In this document: positions 56,162 through 64,000 of the stretch, piece after piece
How positions within the stretch are numbered: the stretch's first letter is position 1
Layout: the number at the start of each line of letters is the position of its first letter
From: Poa pratensis
Lineage: Eukaryota; Streptophyta; Magnoliopsida; Poales; Poaceae
Length of the DNA: 64,000 nucleotides
Direction of reading: 5' to 3'
Assembly (NCBI GenBank): GCA_947311845.1
Contig: CAMZMU010000063.1
Coordinates: 120,174,135 to 120,238,134 of the forward strand
Notes under the pieces: model-generated
Seen by the model: only the letters and a program-made list of their open reading frames with translations
The model's database searches: none
Told to the model about the DNA's origin: nothing
Program-made: the position numbers and the translations under genes

Positions 56162-57030
56162 CTCAGATGGCCGATGACATCCTCAACTGAGAATTCACGC
56201 CTCTGGTGTTTTAGAGTAGTAGCAAAGTTCCTCCAGGAATTATGCAGCTTAGCGATTATGCATCCCACGACAAATTTGCCCGGTAGCACACACTTGAGAA
56301 GCTCAAGCTCTTTAGCGATGCACTGTATCTCATGAGCTTGTTCCAATATAGAATGGTTTTCAACCATCTTGTAATCGTGGAACTGCTCTATAGTGTACAT
56401 CTCGCTTCCAGCATCAGTTGCGCCGAATTTTGATTTGAGCGCCTCCCACAAGTACTTGGCAACCCGCACATGTAAATATGCATCAACCAACTTATCTCCG
56501 ATCACGCTCAGAACGGCTCCAACAAAGACGACGGTGGCCTCCCTGAACGCCTTCTCCTGTTCAGAAGCAATCGTTCCAGTGGGAGTAACACCGGAGACCC
56601 AGAACACGTTCATCGCCGTGAGCCATAAGGTGGTTTTGGTTTGCCAACGCTTAAAATATGTCCCCGTAAACGGGGCTGGTTTCAGTGTAGCAGCAAAACC
56701 TTGGATCGAACATTGCCTACACATATTAGGTTTTTGGATTGTTGAGTATTTAAGCAATTGTTCAATTAAATTAATCCAAGAATAAAACATGAACATGACG
56801 TGAGCAATGGTAATGACATACTGAAACTTGATGATATAAGCATGTACTAGGGATATAGAAGAAACATCTACGCAAATCACTAATACTGCAGACATGGAAA
56901 TAAACAGGATATGGATAAACATCGTATACCCTCCAGTAGGCCAGTTGGCCGTAGCAGAAGCGGAGGCAGCGGCGTTGGCAGCCTCTTGAGAAGCGGCGGC
57001 GGCAGCAGCACCGGCGTCATCGGTGGTCAT
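56162..57030 (-). pseudogene. Copia A gag, first exon inside the LTR
   Basis: ATG 57030 (MTTDDAG, then an alanine-rich stretch ending ATANWPTGG) lies inside the 5' LTR (56740-57768). The frame stays open through the LTR end into gag: GFAATLKPAPFTGTYFKRWQ, AMNVFWVSGVTPTG, GDKLVDAYLHVRVAKYLWEA, CIAKELELLKCVLPGKFVVG and REFSVEDVIGHLS. It is cut at 56162 by element B and continues on the far side (31330 leftwards, EQNSRAKDSHGKG). A putative intron 56929-56717 (GTATAC to TGTGTAG, 213 bp, a multiple of three) would remove the hydrophobic LTR-end segment and keep the frame. Broken by the insertion of B, and by a stop in the zinc knuckle further on. Confidence 0.7.
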
Positions 57031-57768
57031 GATGTTGATGAAGGAGACCGGACGTAGTTGAAGCAGATGAACAGAGGCGAGCAGTCGCGTATGAGACGTT
57101 CCCAAAAACCTAATCGCCCTCTCCCGTACATGATATCGAGAGGCGGGGTTTCGGAGGCCTGCTCTCCCGTCGGCCGTGTACGCGGTGGACGTGATGGGAT
57201 CACCGGAAGCAGCAACAGCGAGAGGAACGACTATGGCGACGCGTGGAGCAGATGTGATCTGTTCTGTGTCTGCTGGAGAGGAGCGACCTCTCTCATATAG
57301 ACACACACGCAGGTGGAAGGCCAACGTAAACGCACGCAATTAAGGGAGAATTAAGAGACTGGAAACGGCCGTACTTAAGAGCACTTAAGACAAAATGTTT
57401 CAGCTCACATTCATTCTCCATTGACGCCATTAAGGCAAAACGTTTCCGTTGCCGCCCACATTTTTCCTGCGTGATACAAAGATAAGATCGGCTCGGCGAG
57501 ATTCCCACAACCCGCGGCGCGCGCGTCGTGACGAGGCGGGCGGCGGAGGAGGAGTAGCGCGCGTGTGGAGCACCTCCTTTCTCTTCACAACCAACACCTC
57601 ATACATGTGGGAGAAGATCTCACCTTATAAGTTGGTGTACATCTCTCACAACTAGCCATGTGGGACTAAACTCCCACCACTTGCCATGGCAGCATGGGCC
57701 TTTAGCGATTTTTCTGGAATTGTTAGATGGGCCCAAAGCCCACCCTAATATTAACCAATATTTCAGCA
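56740..57768 (-). repeat. 5' LTR of copia A
   Basis: 1029 bp, colinear with 28617-29666. It begins TGCTGAAATATTGG on the minus strand and ends ATACTCAACA. It includes the gag first exon. Confidence 0.85.
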
Positions 57769-58435
57769 ATATGTATTTAAAAGTTTCAAAAAAAATCTGA
57801 AACAAAACATGCATGTTCTAAATGATATATCCTACAAACGTGCAAAATCTCAATGCAAAATACAATACACTGTGAGCTAGACAAAAAAGACAAAAGTTGA
57901 AAATATGAAACTACATATTGTTCACTATACTTAGATCTAGGAGTATACATTTGTCTTTTTTGTGAACCTCAAACCGTAAAGTATTTTCCATTGAGATGTT
58001 GCACAATATATCATTTAGAACGTGCATGATTTTTTTTCAGATTTGTTTGAAACTTTTAAATATTTTTTTTGTTTTTTTTGAAATAGGCAAGATCACTGGA
58101 GATCGGGAGCACCAAATCTCCAACCTGATCCCAGCGGAAATAGGAGCTGGGAAAACAATCCCTGATCAGCACCTCCCAAGCATTACTCGACAGTATATAT
58201 AAAGGCTTCAAAGCATACATTGAATGACTGGAAGTCGGAAGTATGATATGATCAGAATTTTCAGACAATACACTCATTAACTACAAGAACATTTCTTTTT
58301 CTAAAATGCTCCAAGATAGACCCCCAACGAAGATATAGCTGTGATAGTTTAAACTCTCACAGCTTTCACTTCATAATCCTATTAAATAGCTACTGCGGAA
58401 AATTGTAACAGATCCCTTTCTCTAAAGTTGTTTCA

Positions 58436-58727
58436 CTATTGATTCTTGCTCCTCTCTGTCCCTTGGAAAGGAGCCTCCTCTGGTAGGGGGAGTGGCCATT
58501 GCTTCGAGATCCTGGGTCTCGTCATCTTCTTCGGGAACACCGTTTTCAAGTTTGGAGCTCGCCTCATCACAGCCTTTACAAAACAAATTTGCTGCTCTAG
58601 GGGCCTAAAGCAAATAAACTCAAGCTCTTTCAATTGCAAAGTGATACCTGATAATTGTTCGATCAATGTAAATTATTAATGTTCTTAACTGCCCATCCTC
58701 TTGGTAAGGATGGTCCCAAATATGTAT
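58436..58727 (-). pseudogene. Duplicated FBD last exon
   Basis: Minus strand: WDHP-type start near 58720, then LKELEFICFRPLEQQICFVK and APNLKTVF, closely parallel to the last exon of the neighbouring gene (LKELECVGFRPLEQQFLFIR, SPNLKTVV). It changes frame near 58665 and has no other exons, so it is a fragment left by a local tandem duplication about 0.6 kb away. The end GTERSKNQ resembles GTKMSKKQ of the intact copy. 58110-58435 holds no other feature. Confidence 0.65.
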
Positions 58728-58990
58728 CAAGCATCGACACTTGTTATATTGAGCATACAAGAGGACACATACTTATCAGATTAAAAAAAAGGTACATCTG
58801 ACGACACAGGGGAAATATTTCCATGTTAAATCCTTCTACATGGAGATACACACCTTACATGCAACAAAAATCCACATGGGGACGCACACCCAACATGATA
58901 ATGAGGCTGCGCCAAATATCTGTAGTCTCTGTGTAGGTGCATGTTTAACTACCACGAGTCACATTGATCTACCACGGCAGTTTGAAAAAA

Positions 58991-61246
58991 TTATCCGGGC
59001 AGAGGACAAGACCCCATCTCTAAGCTGCTTGACAATTGTTTCTTGCTCATCTTTGTCCCTCGGAAAGAAACCTCCTTTCGGAGCACGCAGTCCTCGCATG
59101 GCTCGTCATCTTCTTTGAGAACAACTGTCTTCAAGTTTGGAGATCGCTCCATCACACACCTTATAAATAGAAATTGTTGCTCCAGCGGCCTAAAGCCCAC
59201 ACATTCAAGCTCTTTCAATCGCCACGTTTTAGAGCTTGTGAACTTAGGCATGCCCCATGAAGGCTTTGTTCCCTGAGCCTCGTAAACTATTGTTGTTGTT
59301 CTTAACTCTTCATTATCATCTTGACAAGGATGGTCCCATACCTGCATAAAGCATCGACATATTCAGAACAACAGGATAATGGTCACGCATACTTATCTGT
59401 TTTGAGAGCCTGTTCTAAATTCAAAAAATGTGCATATGGATATGTATATATATTAGACTAAAGGGAGAAAGAATGGGCGAAAAAGTATCTGCACAGAAAA
59501 TATCTCAACAGATGGAGCAGCTTCAAGAAGATTTATTGTCCATAACAAGTCAAAATCAACAAAGATGCCCCAAATAGACAGCTTTCTTAGCTTGTCAAAT
59601 GCAGCGCAGAGTTGCTTTCCTTCAGGTTGCATCCAAAGCCATTCTCCTTGGAAGTTCAGAGTCAGAGTATGTATGTTTGTGGTACCACGTAGAACCTTAC
59701 TTAAACTAAAGTCTCGATGATCAACGGTTGCACCACATATAAGAGCCAATTCCTTGAGAGATGGGACAGAACCAAAACACAAGGGGTACTCGAAATAAAA
59801 CCAAGTATCGCAATGGAGCCGCTCCAGTTTTGGTAGGCAGAGCACCTCAAAATTCTCCCAGCAGGTCAAGTAGACCTCGAGGATTCTGAGCTTGGAATTG
59901 GGCGCATTTATATGCCATACAGAACATTCGCCGACGTCACAGTGGTCCATAGTTAAGTGCTGCAGTTGCTTGCAGCAGTCAAATAGGAGGTGATGTATAT
60001 CCCCGTCAGCAAACCGAACATTACGCAGAAAAGAGCGTTGTGAGGCAACGAAGTACACAAGGATAGGTGGAAAAAAACCCATCGACGGCCTGGGCTTGCT
60101 GTAGCATGTCCTCATGTTTCCACTCCATAGGTTCCTTGTCATCATCAACAATAGAAAGGTCCAGTTCTTTTACCACACCGCTGTCAATCGCGTCGCAAAC
60201 CAGCGGGCCAATCTCACGCGAGTAATCGCTGGTCACATAGAGCTGAAGACTTAGCCTTCTGACGGAGGACCTGCTGGGGTCAGCCAAGAAACTCCTAGTT
60301 GCTTTGGTTAGACAAGTCGTTGCTTGATCCATCAGATGTGCCTCAACAGGTGCCGGGCATGGGACGGGCAGGAAAGCACAGACACGAAGGTTTAGCTCAG
60401 GAAGCAACCAAGGCAAATTCCTCCAGCACTTTGACAGCACACTAGTCCGTGCTGCCGTAGTTATGTCGACTCTCATCAAGATAGACAATATAATGTCATC
60501 AGGCAGCGCACTGAGCCCATCTTCATGCTTTGCTTCCTGCGAAGGGGAAAAAAAAGATGAGCAGTTAGAGAATGACCTTTGTTGCGAGAAACGTGATATT
60601 CAAGGAGTAAAGCAAAAGCAATAGTAAATAAGAGCAACTAGTGCAGAAGATCGAAACCTAAATGATGATAGGAAAAGAACTTATGTTGTCGTGCAAATTA
60701 TTTGATTTCCATGGACAATCCGGCTAAATCTGCCAATAACCTAGTGCTCTTTATTTGGTGCACGTCGTAAGAAAAGCTAACGTGCGAATCTGTCAAGAAT
60801 CCAGTTATCCTCTCATTCACGAACTGCTATCAGTGACGAGAGTTCCAAATATGCTGACATCAAATCGTACTTGGCGGCGACCAGATGGGTGGATACCGAA
60901 AAAAGTTCATCCGGTGATGTGCTTGAACCCATGAGTAAACCAGCCAATAATGTACTTGCCAAAACCCTAATGATGCACCCCATATTCTTTCGGTATGTGA
61001 CATGACTCGTGCCTCGTGGGCAAGCGTACCAAATTACACTTAACGAATTACTCGTGAAACAGGTAAAATAAGCTCATGCCTCACTATTCCGAATCTAAGA
61101 ATAAACTGTAACATTCACCACTTCGCTCAAAATTACGAACTACCGGGTCCAAATCGAACGGCTAGAGCATAGAACCGCACACAGTATAATTCAGAATCGA
61201 CAGTATTTACCGAAGGGCAATGCGGCTCCTTGGCTAATTGGCTCAT
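58991..61246 (-). CDS. F-box/FBD-type LRR protein gene, one frameshift
   Basis: Exons 61246-61211, 60536-59495 and 59341-58991 (GT/AG; the junction TCG|GAAGCAAAG keeps frame). The protein starts MSQLAKEPHCPS and then has an F-box: DGLSALPDDIILSILMRVDI, ARTSVLSKCWRNLPWLLPEL. Leucine-rich repeats follow (HLTMDHCDVGECSVWHINAP, LRILEVYLTCWENFEVLCLP, LKELALICGATVDHRDF). The last exon is an FBD domain (LKELECVGFRPLEQQFLFIR, SPNLKTVVL). F-box/FBD proteins are substrate adaptors of SCF ubiquitin ligases through SKP1 (ASK1); the substrate is unknown. One extra base in a run of four A at 60029-60032 shifts the frame between LTTLF and LRNVRF; it may be a sequence error or a real lesion. An upstream GTG frame exists, but the ATG at 61246 is preferred. 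Confidence 0.75.
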
Positions 61247-62298
61247 CCAGGCTCCCCGCCGTGAGGTCGCTTCCGCCTTCCGCCCAGGCGTTGTGGCGGC
61301 GTGGCGTACCGCAACGCGGACTACTGCCGCTCCTCTTCCAAGCCGGCCGGCGTCCCAAGCAGCAAGCACCGTCGTACGCTGCTCCCCTAAAGCGCGCTGG
61401 TCGGGACCTCGCCGCGACTCGCCGGCTCACAACTCCTAATGGATTCGCCGGCTGCTCCCCTCCCGCGCCTCGACGGCCGCCGCCGCTACTGGATGTCCGT
61501 GGCTTCTCCCGTTGTCTTTGCTGTGCTGCGGCCTGCGGGTGCGTTGCTGGGCCGACTTCATTCGTTCTGTTAGTGTATCATGTAGAGCCGATTTAGTGAT
61601 TTTTTACTTCCATTTCAACTTACAGGAAGACAAGATGAACAAACGATATAGGAAAGTGACATCTTTTTTCAAGTGCAAACCACCGAATCGACAGAAGAGT
61701 GACCTACTGACTTTCAACTCGATCAAATGATAATATCCCCCGGGTTACAGCTGAAATTGGCCCGGTGATGTCTTAAAACTGGGGTGTTTTTTGGGATAAT
61801 TTTAGCCCTTAGTTTTTGGCCCGGGTCGTCAACAATTTCTGGCTACGCCGTTGGATGTACCTGACCAGACTCAGCGGTCAGCGCTCGGTCAGTCAAGCGA
61901 TACAACAGCACAACACACTAGGAAACTAGGGGCGGTTGATCAATTAGGCGAGGCGGCTGGCGCATCGCCGGCGTTGGCTGGGGCGACCAAGCGGCGGGAG
62001 CACCGGCGTCAGGCGGGATCCCGAATCCGGCGTTGAGGCTTTGGGCTGCTTCATCTACAGGAGTACCAGGCGTTGCCAAGACACGCCAGCGAAGCGAGCA
62101 ACCAAAATTCAGTCACGGTAGGGTTCTAAAATCTGAATCTTCTTTGATTTTTTTTTCAAGTTCCAAGCTAGAAAATCGGTAATGCTCTTCCATCGATCTA
62201 TGTGTCTGTACTTTTCCATTGTGAACCTTCAGGTTTTGCATTGGATTTTTTCTTGACTCTGAAGTCTGAATATGTTGTTTTTGGGTGTTCCAAATTCC
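61247..62298. other. Upstream region of the F-box gene and intergenic DNA
   Basis: 61247-61500 is GC-rich with overlapping short frames on both strands: probably the leader and promoter of the minus-strand gene. 61500-62298 contains no recognisable gene. Confidence 0.35.
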
Positions 62299-62785
62299 AG
62301 CGGTAGTACCGCTGGGTTAAGCGGTACTACCGCTCGAGAGCTGCTGCCACCGCTACCGCCAGAATGGCCGTCTGACGCATTTGTCCGGTTCCGACTGGTA
62401 CCGCTGGCGGTACCGCCGCCGGTACCGCTGAGGTGGGAAGAGACGAACCAGCCCACCCCAACGGTAGTACCGCTGGGATAAGCGGTAGTACTGCCGAGGT
62501 GGGATCGATTCCAGGTTGGACTGCAGCCGATCTAGGGTTTTATGCTTCTATATATTCCTCTTGTAAGCCGCCGTTTTGGGGTAAGCCACACATTGTAAAC
62601 CCACGGCGTTTGTAACCTCACTCGATATAGTGAAGTATTGCTGGCTGGCGCCCGTGGTTTTTTCCTCTCCTTTGTTTGGAGAGGTTTTCCACGATAAATC
62701 TCGTGTCCCCTTTGGTTTGATCGTTCCGCTCTTCGTCGTTTCTTTGCTATCGATTTATAACAGAATACCTATTGTCAGTATCCTG
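62299..62785 (+). mobile_element. Copia LTR remnant with GGTAGTACCGCT hairpins
   Basis: AGCGGTAGTACCGCT (62299-62313) and AGCGGTACTACCGCT (62320-62334) form a 15 bp hairpin with a 6 nt loop. Related words recur to about 62495. TCTATATATTCC near 62548 may be a TATA region. GTTTGTAACCTCACTCGATA onward (62608) matches the R/U5 of the remnant at 7370-7640. No primer site or coding region follows. Confidence 0.5.
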
Positions 62786-62954
62786 TGCCGCCCCTTGGTG
62801 GATATATTCTTTATTGCGAGAACTGGTGGTTGATTTCAGTAAATTTGTCGATCATGATTAGATGCCGAGAAGACAAATCGTCGTTCCATGCTATGGCCGT
62901 TACTATGACATCGTAGTCGGAGAAGAAGACGTGCATGATCAGTCAAGAATTGTA

Positions 62955-63047
62955 CTCCCTCCGGTCCATAAAATTTGTCATGACTATACCTTTAAGTTGT
63001 ATGTGAAGTGATTGTTTCATCCGACACTTTTTGTGAATCGGAGGTAG
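62955..63047. mobile_element. Stowaway-like MITE
   Basis: 93 bp with CTCCCTCCGGTCCATAAAA at the left and TTTTTGTGAATCGGAGGTAG at the right, flanked by TA on both sides. Confidence 0.7.
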
Positions 63048-63273
63048 TACCAACAATTGCGCATGTGGACGGCGTTGGGTAGTAGCTGTCGGTGGCAAAC
63101 CTGATGCGACGCGATTTGGAAGAGAAAGTATGTTGTGATTGCTACTAAATTTATCGTATGGAAAGAAGGTCAGGCGAATCAGTCTCTTCAGATTCTCGCA
63201 ACAGTTTCATTCCGTCAAGGCAGAGCTCGCCATTGCTGACCAAAATTCGAAAACCCACTCCAGTCCTCCATCA
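63048..63273 (+). other. Upstream region of the UGT fragment
   Basis: No gene seen; the last 100 bp resemble a short leader before the ATG at 63274. Confidence 0.3.
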
Positions 63274-63760
63274 ATGGCGTCTCGCCATACCGCCGTCATC
63301 ATCCCGACCTGGGGATCCGGCCACTTCATGTCCGCGCTCGAAGCCGCCGGCGGGAGCGCCTTCTCCCTGACCGTGCTCGTCATGCACGCGCCGACACAAG
63401 CCAAGGCGTCGGAGGTCCAGGGGCGCCACGTGCGCGTCGGGAGGTGACTACCGGCCCGCTTCCTCCAGCTTGGCCCCAAAGACGACGACCAACAGCGTCA
63501 CGAGTGCATGTGGGGTGGCTCGACGCCCAACTGCCGCATCGGTGGTGTTCCTCTGCTTTGGGAGCATGGGGTCACGACCGCGGCGCAGGCGAGGGAGGTC
63601 GCCGCCGGCTTGGAGCGTAGCGTGCACCGCTTCCGGCCTGTGGGTGCTGCCAGGCCCGCCCGCCGGTATGCGGTTTCTGACGGAGACGAGCCTGGACGAG
63701 CTGCTACCGGAGGGGTACCTGGAGGCGACGGCCGGGAAGGGGCTGGTGTGGCCGGAGTGA
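63274..63760 (+). pseudogene. Broken UDP-glycosyltransferase gene
   Basis: ATG 63274 opens with a family-1 glycosyltransferase N-terminus: MASRHTAVIIPTWGSGHFMS, then FSLTVLVMHAP. It stops at 63445-63447. After a jump of roughly 200 missing residues the middle of a UGT appears in other frames: VVFLCFGSMGS (about 63548) and LDELLPEGYLEATAGKGLVW (about 63690-63750), ending WPE-stop at 63758-63760. The C-terminal UDP-sugar-binding PSPG box is absent. An intact enzyme would attach sugar to a small molecule in the cytosol; this copy cannot. Confidence 0.75.
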
Positions 63761-64000
63761 GCTGGAATAGATGGGAAAGTAGAATCGAGAGAGAGGGCAT
63801 GCAGCGAGTGGCTAGTGTCTGGAGAGGGATACGACCACGAAAACGACACGGTCTGGTACTAGCGGGCTGTGTTACGGTCGGAAACGGGAAACCCTAGTAG
63901 GCTAGTATATAAAAAGGGACTACTTGGGAGAGAAATCAGAACTTCAGAAGAACACATTGAGGAACTGCGAGAACAAAACTAGGGGGCAGATCTTCGCGAA
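63761..64000. other. Right edge, possible LTR or promoter
   Basis: AAACCCTAGTAGGCTAGTATATAAAAAGGG near 63887-63917 (read as two overlapping short words) has a TATATAAAA box, as seen in promoters and LTRs. The sequence ends before it can be identified. Confidence 0.3.

Larger units (their letters stand above)
28617..57768 (-). mobile_element. Copia element A (minus), interrupted by elements B-D
   Basis: LTRs at 56740-57768 (5') and 28617-29666 (3'), flanked by the duplication ATATG (28612-28616 and 57769-57773). Net length is about 4.3 kb after removing B. Order on the minus strand: LTR, gag, protease, integrase, polypurine tract, LTR. Reverse transcriptase and RNase H are deleted between the integrase and the tract. 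The LTR itself contains a gag-type ATG and first exon. The usual TGGTATCAGAGC primer site does not follow the 5' LTR. Element B sits between gag and the zinc knuckle, with duplication CTCAG. Confidence 0.88.
28571..58109. mobile_element. Foldback MITE split by the nested LTR stack
   Basis: The left end CTCCCGAGCTCCAGTGATCT at 28571 mirrors the right end, AGATCACTGGAGATCGGGAG on the other side (58090-58109; its complement reads CTCCCGATCTCCAGTGATC). The inner arms also pair: TTTCAAAAAAAATCTGAAAC near 57782 with GATTTGTTTGAAACTTTTAA near 58040, and CATGCATGTTCTAAATGATA with its mirror near 58008. Net length without the insertion is about 385 bp. Copia A inserted at ATATG, 46 bp from the left end. 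Confidence 0.65.

Noticed and set aside
61133..61600. Several overlapping ORFs upstream of the F-box gene
   Set aside because: GC-rich leader/promoter region; only the short exon 61246-61211 joins in frame to the F-box exon.
1..64000. tRNA or rRNA genes
   Set aside because: No cloverleaf with A and B boxes and no rRNA core motif was recognised on either strand; the GGTATCAGAGC words are primer-binding sites of LTR elements.

Overview
This is a repeat-rich plant nuclear window, most likely from a Triticeae grass (wheat, Aegilops or barley group). The grounds are GC-rich monocot exons, split genes with GT/AG introns, Stowaway-type ends, Athila- and Tat-lineage Gypsy elements, a copia LTR of the Angela/BARE style, and a very high density of nested LTR retrotransposons. 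No rRNA, tRNA, CRISPR or bacterial signal was seen.
Layout. 1-1.7 kb: a broken GC-rich host-like gene (minus strand) beside a hairpin repeat. 1.73-7.0 kb: a truncated Athila-type LTR split by a 3.7 kb Helitron, which itself carries an 870 bp TIR element. 7.0-8.6 kb: MITE and copia-LTR remnants and a foldback element. 8.62-9.60 kb: a TIR element with an intact AP2/ERF-domain ORF. 9.74-11.3 kb: a second Helitron 3' end and AT-rich DNA. 11.34-20.2 kb: a young, complete but non-autonomous Tat-type Gypsy element with a frameshifted gag-protease in sense and a six-exon additional gene in antisense. 20.2-22.3 kb: intergenic. 22.34-27.9 kb: a seven-exon cytochrome P450 gene, damaged in exon 1 and in the heme-binding loop, with a small LTR element in intron 6. 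28.57-58.1 kb: a foldback MITE split by a five-level stack (MITE, copia A, copia-derived B, Athila-type C, Athila-type D); target-site duplications support each LTR insertion. 58.4-61.25 kb: an F-box/FBD gene (minus) with a duplicated last exon. 62.3-62.8 kb: a copia LTR remnant. 63.27-63.76 kb: a broken UDP-glycosyltransferase.
How the parts relate. None of the full-length LTR elements keeps a usable reverse transcriptase, so all of them must have moved using enzymes supplied in trans. C and D share the primer-binding sequence, the 3' end signature, and a structured block downstream of their coding regions, while keeping different genes (C a protease, D a gag). Copia A is unusual: its LTR contains an ATG and the first exon of gag, and a putative 213 bp intron runs across the LTR/internal junction. 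Host genes are few (P450, F-box/FBD, UGT fragment, AP2-like ORF on a transposon) and most are damaged.
All comparisons were done by eye; family names come from motif recognition, not from a database search.
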